Source: Hyphomicrobiales bacterium (GTDB lineage Bacteria; Pseudomonadota; Alphaproteobacteria; Rhizobiales; Beijerinckiaceae). From it: a DNA stretch of 64,000 nucleotides. Position numbers and translations under genes: made by a program. The notes under the pieces were generated by a model that worked only from the letters and a program-made list of their open reading frames with translations, did no database searches and was not told where the DNA came from. The stretch is taken from the NCBI GenBank assembly GCA_900470095.1, contig UBZM01000016.1, positions 124,746-188,745 on the forward strand. Direction: 5' to 3'. Numbering within the stretch: the first letter of the stretch is position 1; each line of letters starts with the position of its first letter. This document shows, piece by piece, positions 35,038 to 43,923 of this stretch.

Positions 35038-35484
35038 ATGGGACTGTCCGGACTGTTCGGCGGCAAAGCCAGGGAAGCCGGTGAGTTCGAATTCCAGCTG
35101 ACCGACGAGGAGTGGCGCCGCCGCCTGACGCCGGAGCAGTACCACGTGCTGCGCGAGCATGGCACCGAGCGCGCTGGCTCCTGCGCCTTGAATTTCGAGA
35201 AGCGCGCCGGGCGCTTCACCTGCGCCGGTTGCGGCAACCCCTTGTTCCAGTCCGGCAAGAAATTCGAGAGCGGCACGGGCTGGCCGAGCTTCGACCAGCC
35301 ACTGGAGGGCGCGGTCGGGATCAGCGAGGACAACAGCTACATGATGCGGCGCACGGAGGTGCATTGCGCCCGCTGCGGCGGCCATCTCGGCCATGTCTTC
35401 CCTGACGGCCCACCACCGACCGGACTGCGCTACTGCATCAACGGCGTCGCTATGGATTTCGCTCCGGCTGAAGCCGAGGCCTGA
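35038..35484 (+). CDS. msrB: Peptide-methionine (R)-S-oxide reductase
   Basis: A 148-residue MsrB reducing methionine-R-sulfoxide in proteins. Zinc-binding pairs CAGC and CARC and the substrate-site segment ESGTGWPSFDQP are present; the catalytic cysteine is in RYCINGVAMDF, where most homologues read YCINS. The resolving position earlier in the chain is not a clear Cys. GGGAG before ATG 35038 sets the start; ATG 35032 is too close to it. Divergent from btaA, so the two share the promoter region. Confidence 0.93.
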   Translation: MGLSGLFGGKAREAGEFEFQLTDEEWRRRLTPEQYHVLREHGTERAGSCALNFEKRAGRFTCAGCGNPLFQSGKKFESGTGWPSFDQPLEGAVGISEDNSYMMRRTEVHCARCGGHLGHVFPDGPPPTGLRYCINGVAMDFAPAEAEA

Positions 35485-35495
35485 GCCGGATCAGC

Positions 35496-35527
35496 CGGCC
35501 GCGCTCCCTCTTTCGGGAGGGCGGCCG
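35496..35527. terminator. Hairpin between convergent msrB and acyl-CoA dehydrogenase genes
   Basis: CGGCCGC and GCGGCCG with an inner CTCCC/GGGAG extension form a strong stem around a 6-nt loop, 11 bp after the msrB stop and 16 bp after the opposite stop. It could end transcripts from both sides. Confidence 0.65.
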
Positions 35528-35543
35528 CGCAAGCTCGTGAGTG

Positions 35544-37199
35544 CTATTCCACAGCCGGGACTGCCCGATGCGCCAGCGCGGCAGCATCGACGGACGCCGG
35601 CAGATCGCCGAAATGGCCCGACCAGCGCCCCTCGAGCCGCGTCGCGATGAAGGCGTCCGCGACGATGTGAGGCGCATGGCGCAGCAGCAGCGAGGCCTGC
35701 AGCGCCAGGGCCAGCCGCTCGACCAGCCGCCGCGCCTGCCCTTCGCTTCGCACCAGAGTGGGTATCTCCGACTCCAGCGCGCTCAAATGCGCATCGAAGC
35801 GATTGTCGGCGCCGGCCGCGGTTCGCATCTCCCCGATCAGCGCCACGAGAGAGCCTGGCTCTCGCTCCAGCGAGCGCAGCACATCGAGACAAATGACGTT
35901 GCCCGAGCCCTCCCAGACGCTGTTGAGCGGCGCCTCCCGATAGAGCCGGGCCGTGGGGTTTTCCTCGATGAAGCCGTTGCCGCCATGGCATTCCAGTGCC
36001 TCGACCACGACCGCCGGCGCGCGCTTCGAGACCCAGTATTTCGCAATCGGCGCGCCGATCCGCGCCAGCAACCGTTCGCTCTCGCTTGCTTCCTGACGGT
36101 CGAGCGCCGCAAACAGCCGAAGGGCGAGCCAGGCTGCAGCCTCGGCCTCGATCGCAAGATCGGCCAGCACGTTCTGCATGATCGGCTGGTCGATCAACCT
36201 GCGCTGGAAGGCGCGCCGATGGGCAGCATGATGCGCCGCCAGCGAAACGGCGAGCCGCATCTGCCCGGCCGACGCCGCCGCGATGTCCAGCCGGGAGCCC
36301 TGGTTCATGGCCAGGCCGGTGCGCAGGCCCCGGCCTGGCTCTCCGATCATCTGGCCGATCGCACCGCGGAATTCGACCTCGGACGAGGCATTCGAGCGAT
36401 TGCCGCATTTGTCCTTGAGTCGCTGGATCGCCACGCCGTTGCGCGAGCCGTCCGGCAGCCAGCCCGGCACGACGAAGCAGGAAATGCCCTCGGCGGTTCG
36501 GGCCAAGGTCAGGAACAGGTCGGAATGCGGCACCGAGAAGAACCACTTGTGCCCGGTCAGGGACCATGTCCCGTCGCCGTTGTCCTCGGCGATGGTCTGG
36601 GTCTGGCGCAGGTCCGAGCCTCCCTGCTTCTCGGTCATTGCCGTGCCGACGGTCGCCCCCGTCTTGGCGGAGGCGGTCGTCTGGCGCCGGTCATAGCGGT
36701 TGGAGCTGACCAGGGCGCCCCACTTGCTCCAGAGGTCGGGTTCCCGCCTCAGGACCGGGATCGCGGCATAGGTCATGCTGATCGGGCAGCAGATGCCGCT
36801 TTCGCCCTGGCTCCAGAGATAAGAGAGCGCAGCACGCGCCACCTGTGCGCCCGGGCCCGGGCTGTTCCATGCGAGCGAATGGGTCTCCTGCCCGATCGCG
36901 AGCCCCATCAACTCGTGCCAGGCCGGATGGAACTCGATCTGGTCGATGCGGTTGCCGAACCGGTCATGCGTCCTGAGTTCGGGCGTGAACCTGTTCGCCA
37001 GTCGCGCCAGATCCTGCACCTGCGCCGAACCGACAATGCGCCCCGCCGCGTGCAGGCGCTCCGAGGCCCAGCCTGCATCGAAGGCGGTGGCCGCCGCCTG
37101 CAACACGGGATCAGCCGCGAAGGCGTCGTAATCGCACAGTATGGGAACCTGGTTCGTCACGTCATGGGTGGAATGGCGGGAGGCGATATCCACATTCAT
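35544..37199 (-). CDS. Acyl-CoA dehydrogenase, AidB-like
   Basis: A 551-residue acyl-CoA dehydrogenase of the AidB/isovaleryl-CoA dehydrogenase-like branch, longer than classical ACADs. FAD-binding segments GTAMTEKQGGSDLRQTQT and LTGHKWFFSVPHSDLF, and the C-terminal VEALECHGGNGFIEENPTAR and LNSVWEGSGNVICLDVL, are characteristic. AidB of E. coli protects against alkylating agents and binds DNA; whether this protein does so is unknown. I use ATG 37199 (MNVDIASRHS), preceded by AGGAC, over an earlier start at 37229. It is divergent from uvrD, a DNA repair gene. Confidence 0.88.
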   Translation of the reverse strand: MNVDIASRHSTHDVTNQVPILCDYDAFAADPVLQAAATAFDAGWASERLHAAGRIVGSAQVQDLARLANRFTPELRTHDRFGNRIDQIEFHPAWHELMGLAIGQETHSLAWNSPGPGAQVARAALSYLWSQGESGICCPISMTYAAIPVLRREPDLWSKWGALVSSNRYDRRQTTASAKTGATVGTAMTEKQGGSDLRQTQTIAEDNGDGTWSLTGHKWFFSVPHSDLFLTLARTAEGISCFVVPGWLPDGSRNGVAIQRLKDKCGNRSNASSEVEFRGAIGQMIGEPGRGLRTGLAMNQGSRLDIAAASAGQMRLAVSLAAHHAAHRRAFQRRLIDQPIMQNVLADLAIEAEAAAWLALRLFAALDRQEASESERLLARIGAPIAKYWVSKRAPAVVVEALECHGGNGFIEENPTARLYREAPLNSVWEGSGNVICLDVLRSLEREPGSLVALIGEMRTAAGADNRFDAHLSALESEIPTLVRSEGQARRLVERLALALQASLLLRHAPHIVADAFIATRLEGRWSGHFGDLPASVDAAALAHRAVPAVE

Positions 37200-37317
37200 C
37201 GCGGCGCGTCCTGTCGATCGGGCGAGCATTCAACCCCCAACAGCCTTATCCAGCAATCTGCGGCGCAACAGCCTATATTGCCTCTGGAACGAATCACGAT
37301 CAAAGCGACCTGAAGCC

Positions 37318-39693
37318 TTGTCCGATCACACCACTTCCGCCCCTCTGCCCCGCCCCGGCGGCCTCGCCGCCCGCGCCGCTGCACAGCCGGCGGCCGGCTA
37401 TCTGGCAGGCCTCAATCCGGAGCAGCGGCAAGCGGTCGAGGCCACGGATGGCCCAGTTCTGGTCCTGGCCGGCGCCGGCACCGGCAAGACCCGCGTGCTG
37501 ACCACGCGCATTGCCCATCTGATCGCCACGAACCGCGCCTACCCGTCCCAGATCCTCTCGGTGACCTTCACCAACAAGGCGGCGCGCGAAATGAAGGAGC
37601 GCATCGCAAGCCTCGTCGGCCCCGTGGCCGAAGGCATGCCCTGGCTCGGCACCTTCCACTCGATCTCGGCCAAGATCCTGCGCCGCCATGCCGAGCTCCT
37701 CGATCTGCGCTCGGACTTCACCATTCTCGATACCGACGACCAGATCCGCCTGATGAAGCAGGTCATCACGGCCGCAGGGATCGACGAGAAGCGCTGGCCC
37801 GGCCGCATGCTGGCGGGCTTCATCGACAGCTGGAAGAACCGCGGGCTTGCCCCCAAGGACGTGCCGCCGGGTGAAGCCGGCGTCTTCGCCGGAGGCAAGG
37901 GCGGCGCCCTTTACGCCGCCTATCAGGAGCGGCTGAAAACGCTGAACGCAGTCGATTTCGGCGATCTGCTGCTGCACTGCCTGACGCTGTTCCGGGACCA
38001 TGCCGATGTGCTCGCGACCTATCATGAGCGCTTCCGCTACATTCTGGTCGACGAGTATCAGGACACCAACACCGCCCAGTATCTCTGGCTGCGCCTGCTG
38101 GCGCAGGGCCGGCGCAACATCGCCTGCGTCGGCGACGACGACCAGTCGATCTATGGCTGGCGCGGCGCCGAGGTCGACAACATCCTGCGCTTCGAGCACG
38201 ATTTTCCCGGCGCGGTTGTGGTCAGGCTGGAACGAAACTACCGCTCGACCGGGCATATCCTCGCCACCGCCTCGAAGCTGATTGCCCGCAACGAAGGCCG
38301 CCTCGGCAAGACGTTGCGCACCGAGGATGAGGCCGGGGAGAAGGTCACCATTACCGGCGCCTGGGACAGCCAGGAGGAAGCCCGCCTGATCAGCGACGAG
38401 ATCGAGGCGATGCAGAGCAAGGGCGAAAACCTTGCGGAGGTCGCCATTCTCGTCCGCATCTCCGCTCAGATGCGCGAGATCGAGGAGCGCTTCGTCCATG
38501 TCGGCGTGCCCTATCGCGTCATCGGCGGCCCGCGCTTCTATGAGCGGGCCGAAATCCGAGACGCCATGGCCTATCTGCGCTGCGTGGTGAGCCAGACCGA
38601 CGATCTCGCCTTCGAGCGCATCGTCAATGTGCCGAAACGCGGGCTCGGCGACGCGACAGTGCAGTTGCTGCACAACCATGCCCGCGCAACCGGCCTGTCA
38701 TTGCTGCAATCGGCCCGTGCCGTGGTCGAGACCGAGGAACTGAAGCCAAAGGCCCGCACCGCGCTGCGCGAACTGGTCGAGGCTTTTGCGCGCTGGTCGA
38801 CCAAGGCCGAACACATGAAGCAGGGCGAGCTTGCCGAGCAGGTGCTGGAGGAATCCGGCTATACCGAGATGTGGCAGAAGGATCGCTCGGCCGATGCCGC
38901 CGGTCGCCTCGAGAACCTCAAGGAACTGGTGCGCTCTCTGGACGAGTTCCCAGACCTGCCGGCCTTCCTAGAGCACGTCTCGCTGGTGATGGATGCCGAT
39001 GGTGGCGAGGCCGAGGCGCGCGTCAGCATCATGACACTGCATGCGGCCAAGGGGCTCGAATTCGATACCGTCTTCCTGCCCGGCTGGGAGGAAGGCCTGT
39101 TCCCGAACCAGCGCGCGCTCGACGAAAGCGGCCGCGCCGGGCTGGAAGAAGAGCGCCGCCTCGCCCATGTCGGCCTGACCCGGGCCCGCAAGCGCCTGAA
39201 GCTCCTCTTCGCCTCGAACCGCCGGATTCATGGCCTCTGGCAGTCTAGCCTGCCGAGCCGCTTCATCGACGAGTTGCCGGAGGAGCATGTCGAGGTCGTG
39301 CAGGCACCGTCGACCTATAGCCAGGGCGGCTATGGCGCCTCGCGCTTCGACCGCATGGAAAGCTTCGGCTCCTCCTACCAGACGCCGGGCTGGCAGCGCG
39401 CTCAGGAGAACCGCGCGCGGAACGGTGGCGGCTCAGGCTTCTCGGACAACAGCGGCCGTGGTTTCGGCCAGGGTGGCTCGGGCTCAGGCCGCCAGCGCGG
39501 CCCGGTGCTGATCGAGGGCGAGTTGACGGCGAAATCGACCGGCAGCTCCGCTTTCGATGCCGGCGCCCGTGTCTTCCATATCAAGTTCGGCCCGGGCTCC
39601 GTCGCGAGCGTCGACGGTAACAAGCTGACCGTCGATTTCGACAAGGCCGGGCGGAAGATGGTGCTGGACTCCTTCGTGCAGAAGGCGGGCTGA
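37318..39693 (+). CDS. uvrD: UvrD/PcrA-type DNA helicase
   Basis: A 791-residue superfamily 1 helicase for nucleotide excision and mismatch repair. Motifs in order: Q region GLNPEQRQAVEATDGPVLVL, Walker A AGAGTGKTR, Ia SVTFTNKAAREMKERI, II LVDEYQDTN, III GDDDQSIYGWRGAE, IV LERNYRST, V TLHAAKGLEFDTVFLPGWEE, VI VGLTRARKRL. A Gly/Ser-rich linker and a PcrA-like C-terminal tail (VFHIKFGPGSVASVDGNKLT) close the chain. No ATG fits; I choose TTG 37318, as the frame further upstream is antisense to the dehydrogenase. Confidence 0.93.
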   Translation: MSDHTTSAPLPRPGGLAARAAAQPAAGYLAGLNPEQRQAVEATDGPVLVLAGAGTGKTRVLTTRIAHLIATNRAYPSQILSVTFTNKAAREMKERIASLVGPVAEGMPWLGTFHSISAKILRRHAELLDLRSDFTILDTDDQIRLMKQVITAAGIDEKRWPGRMLAGFIDSWKNRGLAPKDVPPGEAGVFAGGKGGALYAAYQERLKTLNAVDFGDLLLHCLTLFRDHADVLATYHERFRYILVDEYQDTNTAQYLWLRLLAQGRRNIACVGDDDQSIYGWRGAEVDNILRFEHDFPGAVVVRLERNYRSTGHILATASKLIARNEGRLGKTLRTEDEAGEKVTITGAWDSQEEARLISDEIEAMQSKGENLAEVAILVRISAQMREIEERFVHVGVPYRVIGGPRFYERAEIRDAMAYLRCVVSQTDDLAFERIVNVPKRGLGDATVQLLHNHARATGLSLLQSARAVVETEELKPKARTALRELVEAFARWSTKAEHMKQGELAEQVLEESGYTEMWQKDRSADAAGRLENLKELVRSLDEFPDLPAFLEHVSLVMDADGGEAEARVSIMTLHAAKGLEFDTVFLPGWEEGLFPNQRALDESGRAGLEEERRLAHVGLTRARKRLKLLFASNRRIHGLWQSSLPSRFIDELPEEHVEVVQAPSTYSQGGYGASRFDRMESFGSSYQTPGWQRAQENRARNGGGSGFSDNSGRGFGQGGSGSGRQRGPVLIEGELTAKSTGSSAFDAGARVFHIKFGPGSVASVDGNKLTVDFDKAGRKMVLDSFVQKAG

Positions 39694-39815
39694 GCAAGCG
39701 CAGCCGTCATGTCCGGCGCGCCGATGCAGAGCATCGCCGAAGCGGTTATGCAGGCCCGGATTGCCCCAGGCCGGCTCCGCAGGAATGCCGGCTCCAAGCC
39801 AGCAGGATCAGCACG

Positions 39816-40262
39816 ATGCCCGACGTCGCGGTCAATCTGACCGACACCGCCAACCCCGATCTCCACTCGGTGATTTCGCAGGGGCTGCGGGACTACAATG
39901 TCGAGATGGGCGGCGTTAGCGACCACACGCCGCTGACGATCACCATCAAAGACAGCAGGAGTGATGAACTGATTGGCGGACTGCTCGGTCGCACCTCGCT
40001 CGGCCTGCTGTTCATCGACCTGTTCTATGTGCCCAAGACCCAGCGCGGGTCGGGCCTCGGCAGCCGCATTCTGCAGATGGCAGAGGCCGAGGGTATTCGC
40101 CGAGGCTGCCGCAAGGCGGTGCTCTACACGCTCAGCTTCCAGGCGCCGGAGTTCTACAAGCGCTTTGGCTGGAGCGTCTTTGGTGAGATTGCGCTCGAAC
40201 CGCCCGGAGCGACCCGCTATTTCATGACCAAGGACCTCGTCGCCCCTGCCGACGGCGCATGA
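39816..40262 (+). CDS. GNAT-family N-acetyltransferase
   Basis: A 148-residue GNAT protein. The acetyl-CoA site is FYVPKTQRGSGLGSRILQMA and the C-terminal motif is LYTLSFQAPEFYKRFGWSVF. The acceptor is not predictable. It lies 31 bp before prmA, another modification enzyme, on the same strand. Confidence 0.88.
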   Translation: MPDVAVNLTDTANPDLHSVISQGLRDYNVEMGGVSDHTPLTITIKDSRSDELIGGLLGRTSLGLLFIDLFYVPKTQRGSGLGSRILQMAEAEGIRRGCRKAVLYTLSFQAPEFYKRFGWSVFGEIALEPPGATRYFMTKDLVAPADGA

Positions 40263-40293
40263 CATCCGCCCCCGCCCCTGCTATCCCGCCCGC

Positions 40294-41241
40294 ATGCGTG
40301 AAGGTCTTCTCCCAGCCACGGTCGCGACCGTGCTCGAACTCTCAACCAGCGGCGACAAGGCGCGCGCGCTGACGGAACTGCTCGGCGAAATCTTTGATCC
40401 GACCGAGACGGCCATTTCCTCTTTCGAGATCGAGGACGGCGTCACCACGCTTTCGCTGAGCGCGCCGTGGAAGGTCGAAATCTACTTCGCGACCCATCCT
40501 GATGAAGATGCGGTGCGCGACATGCTGCGCCCGATCGTCGGCGACAGCATCGATTCAACCCCCTTCACCACCGTCAACCAGAAGGATTGGGTCGCCACCA
40601 GCCTCGACGGGCTCAAGCCCGTACGGGCCGGACGCGTGCTCGTCCATGGCGCGCATGACCGCGACACGGTGCGGGTGAATGATGTCGCGATCGAGATCGA
40701 GGCGGCGCTCGCCTTCGGCACCGGCCATCACGGCACCACCGCCGGCTGCCTGCTGGCGCTTGATGCGGAACTCAAGAAGCGCCGCCCGCTGCGCGGCCTG
40801 GATGTCGGCACCGGCACCGGGATTCTGGGGCTCGCGCTCGCGATGCAGACGAAGCGCCGCGTCGTCGCCGGCGATATCGATGCCGTCGCAGTCGAGGTCG
40901 CAGCGCGCAATGCCCGCGTCAACCACGCGCCAGGGGCGCTCGATCTCTATGTCGCGCCCGGCCTGCTCCACGCCAAGGCAAACCGGCTCGGCCATTTCGA
41001 TCTGGTCTTCGCCAATATTCTGGCCGGCCCGCTGAAGCGCCTCGCCCCGTCCCTCGCGCGCGTGCTGGCGCGGGACGGAACCTTGATCCTCTCCGGGCTT
41101 CTGGCGATGGATGTCGCCGGAATCGTCTCGACCTACCGGCACCAGGGCCTGTTCCTGGCGCGCCAGTCCCTGCGCGAGGGCTGGGCCACCCTGGTCATGA
41201 AAAAGGGCGGCGCGGCCCCAAGACCGCGCCGCCCCTACTAG
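40294..41241 (+). CDS. prmA: Ribosomal protein L11 methyltransferase
   Basis: A 315-residue SAM enzyme that trimethylates ribosomal protein L11. The N-terminal recognition domain is followed by the methyltransferase core: AFGTGHHGTTAGCLLAL, the SAM loop GLDVGTGTGILGLALAM, the ribose-binding Asp in GDIDAVAVEVAARNARVN and the catalytic-type motif LVFANILAGPL. The last ten codons are inside a GC-rich hairpin that probably ends the transcript. Confidence 0.93.
   Translation: MREGLLPATVATVLELSTSGDKARALTELLGEIFDPTETAISSFEIEDGVTTLSLSAPWKVEIYFATHPDEDAVRDMLRPIVGDSIDSTPFTTVNQKDWVATSLDGLKPVRAGRVLVHGAHDRDTVRVNDVAIEIEAALAFGTGHHGTTAGCLLALDAELKKRRPLRGLDVGTGTGILGLALAMQTKRRVVAGDIDAVAVEVAARNARVNHAPGALDLYVAPGLLHAKANRLGHFDLVFANILAGPLKRLAPSLARVLARDGTLILSGLLAMDVAGIVSTYRHQGLFLARQSLREGWATLVMKKGGAAPRPRRPY
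41205..41234 (+). terminator. Hairpin embedded in the 3' end of prmA
   Basis: GGGCGGCGCGG pairs perfectly with CCGCGCCGCCC over 11 bp around an 8-nt loop, ending 7 bp before the prmA stop codon is complete. It also lies 50 bp past the convergent 42-residue gene. Confidence 0.55.
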
Positions 41242-41283
41242 GCCAGCCACCCAAAGTGGGCGTTTGTCGCTTCGAGCTCAGGC

Positions 41284-41412
41284 TCAGAAAGCGATGTGGC
41301 CATACTTCTGTTCCGCCTCTGCCTGCAGGGCGCGAGCGTCGTGCCAGACGGCGGCGGTGAACTTGGCCGTATCGACGACCCATTCGAAAACATGCTTGAC
41401 GATGGCGATCAT
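41284..41412 (-). CDS. Small protein, 42 residues
   Basis: An open frame not resembling any family I know. It starts MIAIVKHVFEWVVDTAKFTA, an amphipathic helix with aromatic residues, and ends with a charged helix rich in Ala, Gln and Glu (LQAEAEQKYGHIAF). AAGGA 8 nt before the ATG supports translation. It follows the 76-residue small gene by 53 bp on the same strand, so the two may form a small operon controlled from the palindromes at 41775-41808. Length and the good start site favour a real gene, but coding is unproven. Confidence 0.55.
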   Translation of the reverse strand: MIAIVKHVFEWVVDTAKFTAAVWHDARALQAEAEQKYGHIAF

Positions 41413-41465
41413 GGTCTTGGTCCTTTTCTGCGCGCGGGCGGCCCCTTCGGGCGCGGCGCTAGAAA

Positions 41466-41696
41466 TCAGCGATTGAACGGAAGCGCGGCGTCGTTCTTCA
41501 GCGCCGTTTGCGGAAACCCGCCGAGCACGATCTCCGCCTCGTTGACGAGGTAGGAGCGCGCACGCAGCTCACGAAAGGCGGAGCGGCGACGGCTTTCGAT
41601 CATGGCGACATAGAGGCGCTGCCAGAAGCTCAGCCCCGCCGTGTTCACGGCTTTGGCGGCGGGCAGGGCGTCGGTCGCATTCAGTACATAGGTCAC
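41466..41696 (-). CDS. Small basic protein, 76 residues (DUF1127-like pattern)
   Basis: A small protein starting at GTG 41696 with GAGGAG 9 nt upstream. The middle segment FWQRLYVAMIESRRRSAFRE, then LRARSYLVNEAEIVLGGFP, is reminiscent of DUF1127-type small proteins, which in rhizobia and Agrobacterium affect RNA turnover and phosphate or carbon metabolism. The resemblance is only in pattern, so the family is tentative. Its upstream region has twin TCGCA-N2-TGCGA palindromes. The 42-residue gene follows. Confidence 0.65.
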   Translation of the reverse strand: MTYVLNATDALPAAKAVNTAGLSFWQRLYVAMIESRRRSAFRELRARSYLVNEAEIVLGGFPQTALKNDAALPFNR

Positions 41697-41774
41697 AGGT
41701 CCATCTCCTCATTCCAAACGAAGGACAGTCCCGGTCGCTTCCTCGTTCTCTTATGCAACCAAAGTGGTACTTCT

Positions 41775-41808
41775 TCGCACTTGCGAGAAGATGATTTCGC
41801 AGATGCGA
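41775..41808. promoter_or_regulatory. Twin palindromic operators TCGCA-N2-TGCGA, 22 bp apart
   Basis: Two identical-arm palindromes, TCGCA-CT-TGCGA (41775-41786) and TCGCA-GA-TGCGA (41797-41808), have centres exactly 22 bp apart, two helical turns. They lie 79-112 bp upstream of the 76-residue small gene and about 200 bp before the aminopeptidase. The arrangement fits cooperative binding of two regulator dimers on one face of DNA; the regulator is unknown. Confidence 0.6.
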
Positions 41809-42000
41809 GATATGCATAGAATGCATGCGTATCCCCAAATTCCATTAACATTTGACGCCAACTGCATAGCGAAGAGGCACAGCGCCCAAAGCAGCGGCCT
41901 TGCGGGCCTACGGACAAAGCAGGGCAGGATGCTGCATTTGCGCTGGCCTTCCGCCGGTTCTGACGCGACGATGGCGGATATCGCCATGCTTGGACCCGCC

Positions 42001-43845
42001 ATGACCGAATCGCCCGCGCACAATTTGCCGACCTGCCGCTTCCAGTCCTTTTCCGAACCGAGCAATCCGGCCGAAGTCGCGCCCCGCGTCGCGGCCCTGC
42101 GCAAGGCGCTCGCTGCACAAGGCCTGGACGGGTTCATCGTGCCCCGCGCCGACGAGCATCAGGGTGAATATGTTCCGGCCCATATGGCGCGGCTCGCCTG
42201 GCTCACCGGCTTCACCGGCTCGGCCGGCAATGCCGTCGTGCTGGCCGACAAGGCAGTCCTGATCGTTGACGGCCGTTACACCATCCAGTCAGCCGAGCAG
42301 ACCGACACGCAGGTCGTCGCGCCGGTGAAGATGGAAGAGACTCCGCTCGAACGCTGGATCGAAGCGAACCTGCCCGCGGGAGCGAGACTGGGTTACGATC
42401 CCTGGCTGCACACTGTCGATGGCGTCGCCAGGCTGGAGAAGGCGGTCGAGGCTGCCGGCGGCACGCTGACCGCCGTTTCGCAGAACCCCATCGACGCCCT
42501 CTGGAGCGATCGCCCGGCCCCCCCAGCCGCTGCGGTCAAGGCCCATCGCAGCGACTATGCCGGTGAGACCACCGCCAGCAAGCTTGCACGCATCCAGGAG
42601 GCGCTGACCAAGGCCAAGGTCGACGCATTGGTCATTTCCGACCCGCATGCCCTGGCCTGGACCTTCAATATCCGCGGCGGTGATGTCGAACACACACCCC
42701 TGCCTCTGGGCTACGGCATCATACCGCGCGAAGGCCGGCCGACCGTCTTCCTTGCACCGGAGAAAATCACGAACGAGGCTGGCGACGCCATCGGCGCTGT
42801 CGGCGAGATCGCCGCGCCTGCAGCGCTGGAGCAGCAGCTCAAGGCGCTGGGCAAGGCCAGGGCCAAGGTCCGTCTCGACCAGGCGACGGCTGCCGCCGCG
42901 CTCGCCACTCTGATCCGCGAATCCGGCGGCACGCCCGATGCCGGCGCCGATCCGATCGCGCTGATGAAGGCAAGGAAGAACGGGGCCGAGCTCAACGGCA
43001 CGCGCGCCGCACATCTGCGCGATGGCGCGGCCGTGGTGCGCTATCTGACATGGCTCACGCGCGAGGCACGGAAGGGGACCCTCACCGAGATCGATGCGGT
43101 TGCAGCGCTGGAGGCCGAGCGGCTGAAGACCGGCCTGCTCAAGGACGTCTCCTTCACCACCATCGCCGGCGCCGGTCCCAATGCCGCCCTGCCCCATTAT
43201 CGCGTCACGGAATCGAGCAATCGTCGGCTCGAACCTGGCATCTTCCTGGTCGATTCAGGAGCACAATACGAGGACGGCACCACCGATATCACCCGCACCA
43301 TTGCGGTCGGCACGCCGACCGCCGAAATGCGCGATCGCTATACCCGCGTGCTCAAGGGCCATTTGGCGATCTCGCGCGTGGTCTTCGTCAAGGGAACATC
43401 GGGCGCGCAGCTCGACGCGCTGGCCCGCCTGCCGCTCTGGCGGGCCGGCCTCGACTTCGATCATGGCACCGGTCACGGCGTCGGCAGCTATCTCTCGGTG
43501 CATGAAGGACCGCAGCGGCTCTCCAAGCTCGGTACGACGCCGTTGGAGCCGGGCATGATCCTCTCCAACGAGCCCGGCTATTACAAGCAGGGCGAGTACG
43601 GCATCCGCATCGAGAACCTGATCGTAGTCGAGGAGCGGAACATCCCCGGCGGCGACCGCACGATCTACGGTTTCGAGACCATCACCTGGTGCCCCTACGA
43701 GCGGGCGCTGATCGAGCCCTCGCTGCTCGATGCGGGCGAGATCGCCTGGATCGATGCCTATCACGCACAGGTCTGGGCCAAGCTCAGCCCGCAATTGGAG
43801 GGCGACGCGAAGGCCTGGCTGGAAGCGGCCTGCAGGCCGCTATAG
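42001..43845 (+). CDS. Aminopeptidase P family metalloprotease (Xaa-Pro aminopeptidase)
   Basis: A 614-residue M24B enzyme releasing N-terminal residues next to proline. An N-terminal creatinase-like domain (GFIVPRADEHQGEYVPAHMA, RLAWLTGFTGSAGNAVVLAD) and a middle domain precede the pita-bread catalytic domain. Metal ligands are visible: VDSGAQYEDGTTDITRT (two Asp), DHGTGHGVGSYLSVHEGP (His), LSNEPGYYKQGEYGIRIENL (two Glu). This long form resembles eukaryotic XPNPEP1. The start is uncertain among ATGs at 41971, 41986 and 42001; I take the last, nearest to the conserved region. Confidence 0.9.
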   Translation: MTESPAHNLPTCRFQSFSEPSNPAEVAPRVAALRKALAAQGLDGFIVPRADEHQGEYVPAHMARLAWLTGFTGSAGNAVVLADKAVLIVDGRYTIQSAEQTDTQVVAPVKMEETPLERWIEANLPAGARLGYDPWLHTVDGVARLEKAVEAAGGTLTAVSQNPIDALWSDRPAPPAAAVKAHRSDYAGETTASKLARIQEALTKAKVDALVISDPHALAWTFNIRGGDVEHTPLPLGYGIIPREGRPTVFLAPEKITNEAGDAIGAVGEIAAPAALEQQLKALGKARAKVRLDQATAAAALATLIRESGGTPDAGADPIALMKARKNGAELNGTRAAHLRDGAAVVRYLTWLTREARKGTLTEIDAVAALEAERLKTGLLKDVSFTTIAGAGPNAALPHYRVTESSNRRLEPGIFLVDSGAQYEDGTTDITRTIAVGTPTAEMRDRYTRVLKGHLAISRVVFVKGTSGAQLDALARLPLWRAGLDFDHGTGHGVGSYLSVHEGPQRLSKLGTTPLEPGMILSNEPGYYKQGEYGIRIENLIVVEERNIPGGDRTIYGFETITWCPYERALIEPSLLDAGEIAWIDAYHAQVWAKLSPQLEGDAKAWLEAACRPL

Positions 43846-43869
43846 GCAAAGGCCACGTCCGTGACGCGG

Positions 43870-43910
43870 CCATCCGCCATCGCCGGGCTTGCCCTGATCG
43901 TGGCGGATGG
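43870..43910. terminator. Hairpin between aminopeptidase and azlD
   Basis: CCATCCGCCA and TGGCGGATGG form a perfect 10-bp stem around 21 nt, between two convergent genes. There is no clear T-run. It probably serves as a two-way transcript end. Confidence 0.5.
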
Positions 43911-43923
43911 TTGAGGTGTTTTC

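Noticed and set aside
35541-37313. A 590-residue plus-strand open frame
   Set aside because: Antisense to the acyl-CoA dehydrogenase.
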